A DNA stretch of 64,000 nt, from positions 1 through 64,000 of the forward strand of contig CAZMYR010000005.1 in assembly GCA_964570585.1 (NCBI GenBank), in the 5' to 3' direction. Positions within the stretch are counted from its first letter, which is position 1. Each line of letters begins with the position of its first letter. This document shows positions 15,190 to 23,067 of the stretch, in pieces. The notes under the pieces are model-generated. The model was not told where the DNA came from. It did not search any database and was given only the letters and a program-made list of their open reading frames with translations. The stretch is from G020354945 sp964570585. GTDB taxonomy: Bacteria > Omnitrophota > Gorgyraeia > JABMRG01 > JAFGKX01. The translations under genes were made by a program, and so were the position numbers.

Positions 15190-16761
15190 CTTTTGTAATA
15201 CTATTCTTTTTACAGCATCATACAAATCTTTGGCAATATAATCAGGTCGATTCTTCCATTTTTTTATATCTTTATTTTTATTATACCCGGAAAGTACGGT
15301 TATAGTCTTAAGGCCGGACCTGCCTCCGGCAACAACATCCCTTTCTGTATCCCCAATAAAAAAGGAATTCCTGAAGTCTATTTTATTCCCCCCTATAGCT
15401 TTTTTTATCAAACCTGTTTTGGGCTTTCTGCATTCGCAGTTAGCATCAGGATGGTGAATGCAATAATAAGTCCCTTTAATTTTACCTCCTGATGCCTTAA
15501 TCCCTTTTAGCATCCTTTCATCTATTTTTTTAAGCTCATTTTTGCTAAAAAGCCCTTTTCCTATTCCTGCCTGATTCGAGATAACCGCAATATCAAAACC
15601 GGCATTATTAAGCATTCTGATAGCTTCAGGTGCCCGGGAAAGAAACTCGAATTTTGAAGGTTTTTTAATATAATCACCATGCGGTGGATTTTTATTTATC
15701 ACCCCGTCCCTATCAAGAAAAACAACTTTTTTTACCATATTTTTATTAAAAACTCTTTTTACCGCATCTAAAACCTCTCTGATTATATCCTTTGGCCCTA
15801 TAAGCCCCATACACCTCTCGCCGATAGGGCATCTCCTTTTATAGCATGGCGAACACTTAATTTTTGGGATTATCTTTTTGCCTTTTCCATAAAGTTCTAT
15901 TTCATTAGCGGCTGTCGAGCCAAAGAAAACTATCGCATACTTATTCAGCGCAATCCCAAGATGCATTGTCAACGTATCGCCGGTTATAACAATATCGCAA
16001 TTATTAACAATAGCTGCAAATTGCCCTATTGTATTATTACAACCACTGTCGATGATTAAATCTTTAAAAAGTTTGCTGATTTTTCTATTTGTCTTTTTTT
16101 CTCGAGGCCCTCCCAGAAGAACTATCTGAATGCCATTATAACATAGCAATCCCTGTATTATCTTCACGTAAGAACTAAAAGCTAAACTCTTTCCTGCAAA
16201 AGCCTTTCCACTCCCTGCAACTATACCCACTTTAATTGCTTCCTTTTTTAGCCTTTTGGCCTTCAATTTTTTGCTCGCAGAATCAATATCTTTTTTATTT
16301 AAATTAAATACATATTTCTCACCCTCATATTTTAGGCCAATCTGCTCAAAGCAAATCTGCTGATAGGTCTTTTTATTCTTTCTAAATTTAAGTTCATCGT
16401 CTATTCCCAATCCATAGGCATAGTTGCTATCTTTATCAAAAGGAATAAGCCTGCCATTTTTTGCTTGCCCAAAGCCTTTCTTTATATCCGCCGGCACCTG
16501 CATTGCAGCGTAAGTCGCTCCTTTGTCTTTATCAAGGTTTATTAGGAGATTAAAATGCATTTTCTTTAGTCTGCTTAAATTGCTCTGATTATACAAAATG
16601 GCTTTATCTATCAGAGGATTATTATAAAGTACCTCAAAAGAAATATCTTCGGTAAACCACCAGATTTTCGCCTTTGGATACTTCTTCTTAAGCGCCTTTA
16701 AAATCGTGGTTGTCCGTAACACATCCCCAATCGCAGCGAATTTTATTATTAATATCTTCAT
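15136..16761 (-). CDS. Fusion of GT9 heptosyltransferase and GmhB-like phosphatase
   Basis: Two complete domains in one 541-residue protein. Residues 1-340 are a GT9 ADP-heptose:LPS heptosyltransferase-type domain (IKFAAIGDVLRTTTILKAL, GDTLTMHLGIA). Residues 343-525 are a HAD phosphatase of the D,D-heptose 1,7-bisphosphate 7-phosphatase type, with FLDRDGVIN (Asp350, Asp352), ISNQAGIGKG, a zinc site CIHHPDANCECRKP, and GDTERDVVAG. Coupling a step of ADP-heptose synthesis with heptose transfer makes sense for LPS inner core, but the GT9 sugar is inferred. The final 16 residues come from a repeat. The ATG at 16761 overlaps the stop of an upstream gene remnant as ATGA. Confidence 0.9.
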   Translation of the reverse strand: MKILIIKFAAIGDVLRTTTILKALKKKYPKAKIWWFTEDISFEVLYNNPLIDKAILYNQSNLSRLKKMHFNLLINLDKDKGATYAAMQVPADIKKGFGQAKNGRLIPFDKDSNYAYGLGIDDELKFRKNKKTYQQICFEQIGLKYEGEKYVFNLNKKDIDSASKKLKAKRLKKEAIKVGIVAGSGKAFAGKSLAFSSYVKIIQGLLCYNGIQIVLLGGPREKKTNRKISKLFKDLIIDSGCNNTIGQFAAIVNNCDIVITGDTLTMHLGIALNKYAIVFFGSTAANEIELYGKGKKIIPKIKCSPCYKRRCPIGERCMGLIGPKDIIREVLDAVKRVFNKNMVKKVVFLDRDGVINKNPPHGDYIKKPSKFEFLSRAPEAIRMLNNAGFDIAVISNQAGIGKGLFSKNELKKIDERMLKGIKASGGKIKGTYYCIHHPDANCECRKPKTGLIKKAIGGNKIDFRNSFFIGDTERDVVAGGRSGLKTITVLSGYNKNKDIKKWKNRPDYIAKDLYDAVKRIVLQKVPPMLLFVALFGTIFTS

Positions 16762-16934
16762 TGGTTCAGCTTACTCCCCACCAAATCCTGGTCTACCAAA
16801 AAACTATAAATTCCTCTCGCGGCAATATCATTTGCCAGAGCATTCGGATGAGAATCAGTAATATCTATCCATATCTGAATCTTCGCCTTACCCCGATAGT
16901 TAAAACTAGGGGCTTGCGGCGAAATTATTTTCGG
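16758..16934 (-). pseudogene. C-terminal remnant of an SGNH/GDSL-type hydrolase
   Basis: A 58-codon open stretch without a start codon, preceded by a stop. It reads YRGKAKIQIWIDITDSHPNA then LANDIAARGIYSFLVDQDL. The pattern D-x-HPN-x6-IA matches the last catalytic block (Asp-x-x-His) of SGNH hydrolases, which is normally near the C-terminus. Its TGA overlaps the start codon of the GT9-GmhB gene as ATGA, the spacing of a genuine former operon neighbour. The rest of the gene is absent, so I read it as the tail left by a deletion. The original enzyme could have deacylated or acylated a glycan. Confidence 0.6.
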
Positions 16935-16981
16935 TCATATAATATATATTCTCCATTTATCCATTTTATAAATCTTCATTT

Positions 16982-17824
16982 CTAACTTTTGAGGAAACAG
17001 ACATTCAAATCTAGTGCGCAATATCCGCTTTCAGATAAAATCCTTGACTCATAATATGATATCTTCTGCAAAAATATTTTCATGCATTTCTTTAATATGT
17101 ATAACCAAATTTTATTAAAGAAGCTGTATCTCTCTTTATTAAGCGCGGTTAAATGCTTTATTTCATAACCAATCACATCTGTCAGCTGACCAATAAAATG
17201 GCAGCTGTAATATACCCATTTTATTTTAAGGCCATAATTTTTAAATTTTTCTATAATCTCTTTTTTTTGGAAAGCTGAAATATGCCCACCGTATTTAAGG
17301 CTTTTATTCCAATTTCTTTTCCTCAGCCATGCATGTAAAGTCGCCCTTTCTGCTTCACAAGGCACTACAGCAAATAAAACACCGCCATTTTTCAAAACCC
17401 GAAGGGATTCGCTTATAACATTATCGACTTGTGAAATATGCTCTAACACATCAAGCATTAATACTGCGCTGAATGTTTTGTCATTGAAAGGAAATTTCGC
17501 TTCTGCGTCTGCAACAGTAAAAACAATACGTCCATCAGCATCCCATTGGCGTTTTGCTTTCTCAATAAAATCATAATTTATATCGAAACCTGAGGCCTTC
17601 AAATTTTCATTATTGCAATAATAGACAATGCTCCTTAAGCAAAACCCGTTACCACAGCCGACTTCTAAAATATCCGGACAAGATTTTATTGCTTTAATGG
17701 CATAATCGATTCTTAAATTGTGCAGTTTCTTTGACTTAAAATTTAAAATATCTTCAATATTATTTTGTTTTATAATATACTTGAAGTGTTTTCTATCCTC
17801 TGTGACCATTTTCCGTCCACCCAT
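16982..17824 (-). CDS. Class I SAM-dependent methyltransferase
   Basis: Rossmann-fold methyltransferase, about 280 residues. The SAM-binding loop is ILEVGCGNGFCLRSI (about 53-67), then FTVADAEAKFPF and VLMLDVLEHISQ, typical of the UbiE/Methyltransf_11 group. The C-terminal third (from about 185) is lysine- and aromatic-rich. The start may be MGGRKM at 17824 or the ATG five codons later. Its substrate is unknown; among glycosyltransferases, a sugar or lipid-linked glycan is likely. Confidence 0.82.
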   Translation of the reverse strand: MGGRKMVTEDRKHFKYIIKQNNIEDILNFKSKKLHNLRIDYAIKAIKSCPDILEVGCGNGFCLRSIVYYCNNENLKASGFDINYDFIEKAKRQWDADGRIVFTVADAEAKFPFNDKTFSAVLMLDVLEHISQVDNVISESLRVLKNGGVLFAVVPCEAERATLHAWLRKRNWNKSLKYGGHISAFQKKEIIEKFKNYGLKIKWVYYSCHFIGQLTDVIGYEIKHLTALNKERYSFFNKIWLYILKKCMKIFLQKISYYESRILSESGYCALDLNVCFLKS

Positions 17825-17866
17825 AATCGATGAAGCTGATAGCGGCTATTGACAGCCGAAAGATAC

Positions 17867-18676
17867 TTATATATTATCCTTCACCAGCTCCCAGTACTTC
17901 ACCCAGTTTAAGAAGTGCACCAAACCAAAAAGTACTGAAAAGATAAAACCGTATTTACCTTCCAGAAATCCTTTTTTCTTAATATAAAACTTCCAGAAAA
18001 GCTTTAATGGTTTTACTTTTATATTGTAAAGAATCGTCTTTTTATCCAATACGCCCTTTTCGCTTAATATCATTTTCGCTTCACGGCCAGAATAACTATT
18101 GTGCCTTTCTATAAACTGTGAAATACTTTTAAACGGGTAGTGCTCAACCGCTGACTTTAATTTTCCTATTTCGCCATCTACAATTAGCGCCTCATGTATA
18201 TTTCCTTTATATCTGGCTTTGCCTCTTTTAAAAAAATGGAGGGAATAATGGTACCAGCCACCATGTCTCATAAAATGGCCCAGAAAGAAATTTTTCCTTC
18301 TAAACTTGTAAGCAGCAAAAGGTTCTTCTTCACTGCTTATGATTTTCTCGATATCTTTTCGCAACCCATCTGTGACTATTTCATCAGAATCAAGTTGTAA
18401 TATCCAATCGCCTGTGGCATTATCTATTCCTATATTGCGTTCTTCTTCACCAACACCATAATAGTCGCCTTCGTGTTTATGCTGGATTATCTTATCTGTG
18501 TATTTACGGCATATATCCAAGGTTGAATCTGTGCTAAAACCGTCCACAATTACAATCTCATCTGTCCATTTCACAGACTCAAGGCACTTTTCTATATCAT
18601 TCCGGCAATTTTTCGTAGGTATTACAACTGTTAAGGTCTTCCTGGATGTTGTAGGAAAAATGGGGACAGTCCCCAT
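17867..18676 (-). CDS. GT2 glycosyltransferase, WaaE/KdtX-like; start codon in a repeat
   Basis: GT-A fold inverting transferase resembling the LPS-core WaaE group. It has LTVVIPTKNCRNDIEKCLES, WTDEIVIVDGFSTDSTLDI, a metal-binding DSDE motif (LQLDSDEIV) and a C-terminal hydrophobic stretch (FIFSVLFGLVHFLNWVKYW) that may touch the membrane. The first 13 residues (MGTVPIFPTTSRK) are encoded by the hairpin at 18656-18920. There is no other in-frame ATG, GTG or TTG before the domain. If the assembly break next to it is resolved by its 29-base overlap, this gene becomes an in-frame continuation of the upstream GT2 gene. Confidence 0.85.
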   Translation of the reverse strand: MGTVPIFPTTSRKTLTVVIPTKNCRNDIEKCLESVKWTDEIVIVDGFSTDSTLDICRKYTDKIIQHKHEGDYYGVGEEERNIGIDNATGDWILQLDSDEIVTDGLRKDIEKIISSEEEPFAAYKFRRKNFFLGHFMRHGGWYHYSLHFFKRGKARYKGNIHEALIVDGEIGKLKSAVEHYPFKSISQFIERHNSYSGREAKMILSEKGVLDKKTILYNIKVKPLKLFWKFYIKKKGFLEGKYGFIFSVLFGLVHFLNWVKYWELVKDNI

Positions 18677-18920
18677 TTTTGCAGATGATAAACCAGAGCA
18701 AAACTATTTACAAGCATTTGAAAAAATTAGAGAACTTTATTCCATTCATTCTAATAAGTGGGCTGATTTTGACCTTACTTTAGTTCTTTGCAAAAGAAAC
18801 ACTGAGAAAGTAACTGACGAATTTTGTAATAAAATAGAAATGGACCCATATTTTTGCCGNNNNNNNNNNATTTTTGCAGATGATAAACCAGAGCAAAAAT
18901 GGGACTGTCCCCATTTTTTT
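18656..18920. repeat. GGGGACAGTCCCC hairpin split by a 29-base duplication and a gap
   Basis: The left end carries AAAAATGGGGACAGTCCCCA and the right end AAAAATGGGACTGTCCCCA, each self-complementary and complementary to each other. A 29-base sequence (ATTTTTGCAGATGATAAACC and nine more) occurs twice, at 18675-18703 and 18870-18898. Between the copies are 156 bases of other sequence and ten N. Collapsing the duplicates gives one hairpin with a loop of about 15 bases. Confidence 0.75.
18675..18859 (+). pseudogene. Plus-strand coding fragment inside the split hairpin
   Basis: The only plus-strand stretch in the window that looks like real protein. About 61 codons are open, reading IFADDKPEQNYLQAFEKIRE, then LYSIHSNKWADFDLTLVLCK, then RNTEKVTDEFCNKIEMDPYF. 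The composition is protein-like, with amphipathic helical spacing. I do not recognise the family. It has no start codon or ribosome-binding site and runs into the ten-N gap. It may be the tail of a mis-joined contig from another locus or cargo of the hairpin element. Confidence 0.45.
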
Positions 18921-19651
18921 TCCCAGCACTTTGCGTAACTTAAAATCTGATAAAATCCGGCAAATACTGCTAGGATAAAACCCAGTAAGCCATCTTTTTT
19001 GCCTTGTTTTTTATAATAAGCCCGCAAAAATCTATCGACACTACGCCGTATCGCTCTTGCGGACGACATTCCACCTTTATCTCTTAACCATTTTTTTGCT
19101 TCTAATACAGTTTGCTTGTTCATTTTAGAAACAAAATGTGCGATATCTCTGTAGCTATAATGAATTATATCGAATTTTAATTCTCCACGCGGGTCTTCCA
19201 TAAAAGCCCTCATATGCACTTCTGTTTCTTCATATCTGAATTTGCCATTCTTAAAAAGCTTCAGTTGTGCGCTTGGATACCACCCTCCATATTTTACCCA
19301 GTAGTTTCCTATATAGTTACGCCTTGGTATAGTAAAACCATTGCATTCGGTACCCTCCGTTAGAATCTTTACAATTTCGCCTTTTAGTTCTCTGGTAACT
19401 CTTTCATCGGCGTCTAAACTTAATATCCAGTCACAGGTTGCCAAAGAATAAGCATAGTTTCTATGGGCCCCTTGTATTACCATTTTTCTCTGAAAAATCT
19501 TATCTGTATATTCTCTTGCTATATCGAGTGTTCTATCAGTACTAAAATCATCCACTACTATTATCTCTTTTGCCCATTTTACTGAATCCATACACTCACG
19601 CAATCTGTCTTCTTCATTTTTCGTTATTATTACTACGGAAAGTGGTATCAT
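18870..19651 (-). CDS. GT2 glycosyltransferase, WaaE/KdtX-like; 3' end broken at gap
   Basis: Paralogue of the next gene downstream. It has LSVVIITKNEEDRLRECMDS, WAKEIIVVDDFSTDRTLDI and the metal site SLDADERVT (about 88-96), with an aromatic C-terminal segment (FILAVFAGFYQILSYAKCWE). The start MIPLSVVIIT at 19651 overlaps the upstream stop as ATGA. The domain ends near 18920; the frame then reads through the hairpin (WGQSHFCSGLSSAK) into the ten-N gap, so its real stop is not visible. Confidence 0.83.
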
Positions 19652-20718
19652 GTTAACTTCAATGGTTTTTGACATGCCTCAAAAATCTCACCAGGGGTCA
19701 AGTCCTCAAGGCAACGCCTATCTTCGCACTCTGGTACTTTAAAATTCTTATAACATGGTCTGCAGTCAACATCAGCTGTTACTACTTTGTGTTTATCATC
19801 TGGTGGATATGGGCCATAAACCCTCTCATCAACTGGCCCAAATATAGAAACTGTAGGAACGCCAAGTCCTGCTGCAATATGGAGAGGCCCCCCATCATTA
19901 CAAAGAAGGAGTTTGCAATGCGACAATACTGCTATAAACTCTCTTAGCGAAAGGGCAGTTGTTGCTGAAGAAGGCTTTTCTTTCATATTATTTGTAACTT
20001 TATCTACAAGTGCTTTTTCTTTTATATTACCGAGTATTATTGTTTTTACGTTTTGCTCTTTTATTAATCTATCACATACAGCAGCAAATTTATCTGCTGG
20101 GTAATGCTTTCTATATGAATCTTTGCCCCAGCTCGCTCCTCCACCGGGAGCAACGGCTACTATTTTATCCTGTTGGTATATACTATTTGCTTCTAAAAAA
20201 TCCTTTGCTTTTCTTCTTTCATCATCAGATATAAAAATTTTTATATTTCTTTCTTTTTGCTCAATGTGGAGAAATTTAAGCAAATCTAAATAATATTCTA
20301 TAACATGCTTGCCGTTAAATCCTTTCAGTGGAATTTTTTTATTTAGAAATTTTGCCCTTTTTTTATAATCATAACCAATCCTTTTCCTTATGCCTGCCAG
20401 CCATAAAAAGAACCCAAATTCACCGGCAAGAGAAAAATCCATAACATAATCAAACTCTTCCCGCTTTACATCTGAGAGAAGGTGACGAATCTCCTTAATG
20501 CATAAACATTTCGACTGCTGCCACATATTCCTTAATTCGTCTTTTTCATATACAAATAGTTTATATATGCGTGGGTCTCGCTTAAGTAAAGGCGCAACTC
20601 TCCTGTTGCAAAGATAAGCTATTTCCCAATCCGGAAATTGGCGCTTAATATTGGTTATTACAGGAGTTGTAAATAATACATCGCCTATTCCAAATGGATT
20701 CGCTATGAGTATCTTCAT
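19648..20718 (-). CDS. GT9 heptosyltransferase-type glycosyltransferase
   Basis: GT-B fold transferase of the LPS heptosyltransferase family, expected at the cytoplasmic face of the inner membrane. It begins MKILIANPFGIGDVLFTTPV. It has the mid-protein APGGGASWGKDSYRKHYPAD and the donor-binding CNDGGPLHIAAGLGVPTVSI, and ends with a four-cysteine tail (CRPCYKNFKVPECEDRRC) seen in many GT9 members. I choose the ATG at 20718; an in-frame ATG at 20787 precedes poorly conserved sequence next to a hairpin. The exact sugar and acceptor are unknown. Confidence 0.88.
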   Translation of the reverse strand: MKILIANPFGIGDVLFTTPVITNIKRQFPDWEIAYLCNRRVAPLLKRDPRIYKLFVYEKDELRNMWQQSKCLCIKEIRHLLSDVKREEFDYVMDFSLAGEFGFFLWLAGIRKRIGYDYKKRAKFLNKKIPLKGFNGKHVIEYYLDLLKFLHIEQKERNIKIFISDDERRKAKDFLEANSIYQQDKIVAVAPGGGASWGKDSYRKHYPADKFAAVCDRLIKEQNVKTIILGNIKEKALVDKVTNNMKEKPSSATTALSLREFIAVLSHCKLLLCNDGGPLHIAAGLGVPTVSIFGPVDERVYGPYPPDDKHKVVTADVDCRPCYKNFKVPECEDRRCLEDLTPGEIFEACQKPLKLT

Positions 20719-20790
20719 GCCTTTAGCCGATGGTTTTCGTATGTTTGTCTCCGCTTGCCGTTCGTTCGGGCAATACGCGGCCCTCACTCA

Positions 20791-20842
20791 CTGTGACAAA
20801 AATTGCTCACTTTTTCGCGGTTGTTTTCGCAATTTTTGACAG
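20791..20842. repeat. Hairpin between two GT9 genes
   Basis: The arms CTGTGACAAAAATTGC (20791-20806) and GCAATTTTTGACAG (20829-20842) pair with a two-base bulge. The upstream GT9 gene's stop (20807-20809) is in the loop, so the last codons of that gene lie in the right arm. Confidence 0.7.
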
Positions 20843-21826
20843 TCGCTCCTGCAAACATACAAAAACTTCGTCTACCGTTATTTCGTTTATGTTGTTTTTA
20901 CGCAAAACTATATGCCCTTCGCCCCAGGGCCGCCATCGGGTAGGACTTGAGGCTTTGCCAAATAATGCTATCACCGAAGTTCCTACAGCTGCTGCTATAT
21001 GCATAGGCCCGGCATCATTCCCTATAAAAAGGGTGCATTTTTTCAAAAAAGCTGCTAATTGTTTTATGGTGAATGCGCTGCTTAAATCCAATGCGGCTTG
21101 GTCGCATCCAGAAAGAATATCCAAAACCAGTTTTTTATCTTCTTTGCCTCCCAAAAGAACAACATTGCAGTCAAGATTGGCTTTAACCTTTTCAATCATC
21201 AAAGAAAAATTTTCCTTTGGCCATCTTTTCGCCGGATTGCTGCTTCCAGGGTGAATAGACACTATTGGTTTGCCGTTATCCAGCCCAGTTTGCTTAATCA
21301 ATCTGTCAATATAATCAAGGTCTTCTTTAAAAATTGCTAAATGTGGCGGAACTATTTGTTCTTCAACGCCTATAATTTTCAACAAATCCAAATTGTATCC
21401 TATTTCGTGTTTTTTGCATTCATGTTTTCTATCTTCTATCTTATGCGTAAGGCAAAAGGGCCATTTCCTATCATAGCCTAACCTGTATTTTATGCCGGCT
21501 AAAAAACAGCTAAGATGTAATATCTTATGGGGATTTAATACCACCGCTAAATCAAATCTTCTTTTTCTGAGATATGAAAGAAGTTTGATTAGTTTTAAAA
21601 ATGAATTGCCCTTTGTTATAGTATCGAATATAAATACTTCATCGATATTGTCTCTTCCTGAAACTGTATCCTTAGCATAATGAGAAGTTACAAAAGTTAT
21701 GTGGCTTTGTGGGAAATGCCTTTTTAAAGCATCAATACAAACAGTAGAAAGCAAAACCTCGCCTATGCGGTCTGTGCGAAATATAACTATATTTTTTATA
21801 TCTTCAGGCAGGATTGATTCTGGCAT
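20807..21826 (-). CDS. GT9 heptosyltransferase-type glycosyltransferase
   Basis: 339 residues with the family landmarks IVIFRTDRIGEVLLSTVCID (about 13-32), HPGSSNPAKRWPKENFS and the donor-site IGNDAGPMHIAAAVGTSVIA. The last 14 residues (ERLSKIAKTTAKK region) run into the hairpin at 20791-20842. It overlaps the O-antigen ligase gene by 23 bases. Adjacent GT9 genes suggest successive additions of heptose-like sugars, but that is inferred from family only. Confidence 0.88.
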   Translation of the reverse strand: MPESILPEDIKNIVIFRTDRIGEVLLSTVCIDALKRHFPQSHITFVTSHYAKDTVSGRDNIDEVFIFDTITKGNSFLKLIKLLSYLRKRRFDLAVVLNPHKILHLSCFLAGIKYRLGYDRKWPFCLTHKIEDRKHECKKHEIGYNLDLLKIIGVEEQIVPPHLAIFKEDLDYIDRLIKQTGLDNGKPIVSIHPGSSNPAKRWPKENFSLMIEKVKANLDCNVVLLGGKEDKKLVLDILSGCDQAALDLSSAFTIKQLAAFLKKCTLFIGNDAGPMHIAAAVGTSVIALFGKASSPTRWRPWGEGHIVLRKNNINEITVDEVFVCLQERLSKIAKTTAKK

Positions 21827-23027
21827 AATTACACAGGGCTATACAAAATCCTAATAAAAGGTAAAACATAACTGCTAAATTAATCGAATAAAGATGGGTA
21901 TCAACTCCGGAATGTATTAAAAAACCTATTGAACCTGCAAAAAGACCTATTGTTGCGCTACGCATCCAACCTTCAGGCAAAAATTTTAAATGACGGCTGA
22001 TATATGCAAATGCTAAAATTATAAATGTTAAAAACAATCCTAAACCTATAAGGCCTATTTCTGTAGCCATGTGTAGATAAGAATTATGAGGGTATATTGC
22101 GCTCCAGTAATCTTTTGGTTTATAAGCAGGGAAGTTTTTGGTATAGGTATTAACGCCAAATCCTAAAAACGGACGCTCTTTTATCATTGTAAAAGCACCA
22201 TTCCACAATTTTAACCTTTCCCAGCTTGTGCCTTCCTGAAAATTTAATGCATCAAAGGCTCGCGACTTTATCTGCTGAGGCAAAAAGAAAGGTAATATAA
22301 TAACTAATACGATTAAAATAGCAAATAATTTCCTGCTCTTCAATAAACCTAAAATCAATATAGCTACAAATAAAGCAAGCCATGCTCCTCTTGAACAGGT
22401 CCTTATAACACAATAGAGCAAAGGCATTAATCCAAATAAATAATAAATTCTATTTCGCCAATTTGTTCCTTTAGAAAATATAAAACTTAAAAATATTGGT
22501 ATTATCAAAACAAGATAAGCTCCGAAATTGTTAGAATGGCGAAAAGATGAAGAAATTCGTAATGAACAATCCAATGGATTTATGGTTCTTAATCTTATAA
22601 GACCAAAACCCAAAACATTTTGCACAAAACCATTTAATGCTATTGCTAAACTCCAAATGATTAAAACATAAACTGCTCTTTTTAAAATTTGCTTTGACTT
22701 AAATGTATCTATCGTTATTGTTAAAAGTAAGCCATATTTTATCACTTTTATCAGCCCTCTTACGCTTTCGTATAAATAACTGCTGTTAAAAAATGAAATT
22801 AAATTCCAGAATATAAAAAGAACAAAAACAGCTAAAAATAGATGCTTAGGTAAAGAAAAAACTTTCTGTATAAACTTTCTTAAAAAATAGCTGACAATAA
22901 TAATAGCAATTGCAGTCTCAACTAAGGAAGTAGAAAACGTAACCGCTGCTATTAAAACATAAAATGTCCATTCGGTAATTTTATCAATTACGTTTATAAT
23001 CTTTCCGCTCTTCATTGAAGTATTCAT
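21804..23027 (-). CDS. O-antigen ligase family membrane protein (WaaL/Wzy_C)
   Basis: Polytopic membrane protein of 407 residues with roughly ten or more hydrophobic helices. It has the Wzy_C core: RISSSFRHSNNFGAYLVLII, TCSRGAWLALFVAILILGL and the periplasmic-loop segment GFGVNTYTKNFPAY with PHNSYLHMATEIGLIGL. Such proteins either ligate O-antigen to lipid A-core or polymerise repeat units; sequence alone does not decide. The whole 40-base space upstream consists of TTACAAC heptamers and has no ribosome-binding site. Confidence 0.85.
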   Translation of the reverse strand: MNTSMKSGKIINVIDKITEWTFYVLIAAVTFSTSLVETAIAIIIVSYFLRKFIQKVFSLPKHLFLAVFVLFIFWNLISFFNSSYLYESVRGLIKVIKYGLLLTITIDTFKSKQILKRAVYVLIIWSLAIALNGFVQNVLGFGLIRLRTINPLDCSLRISSSFRHSNNFGAYLVLIIPIFLSFIFSKGTNWRNRIYYLFGLMPLLYCVIRTCSRGAWLALFVAILILGLLKSRKLFAILIVLVIILPFFLPQQIKSRAFDALNFQEGTSWERLKLWNGAFTMIKERPFLGFGVNTYTKNFPAYKPKDYWSAIYPHNSYLHMATEIGLIGLGLFLTFIILAFAYISRHLKFLPEGWMRSATIGLFAGSIGFLIHSGVDTHLYSINLAVMFYLLLGFCIALCNYARINPA

Positions 23028-23029
23028 AT

Positions 23030-23064
23030 TTACAACTTACAACTTAGAACTTACAACTTACAAC
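23030..23064. repeat. Five heptamer repeats directly upstream of the ligase gene
   Basis: Five tandem units of TTACAAC, one with a G substitution (TTAGAAC), end two bases before the ligase start codon and fill the intergenic space. On the coding strand the unit is GTTGTAA, which offers no good Shine-Dalgarno match. The same heptamer occurs inverted inside a GT4 gene at 27350-27377. Confidence 0.85.
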
Positions 23065-23067
23065 TAC

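Noticed and set aside
17839..17854. Short CGGCT/AGCCG inverted pair between methyltransferase and GT2 genes
   Set aside because: Five-base stems are expected by chance; it lacks the size and placement of the other elements.
843..20842. tRNA or other structured RNA genes in the palindromic junctions
   Set aside because: The structures are simple long hairpins without cloverleaf or conserved RNA motifs, and several are translated.
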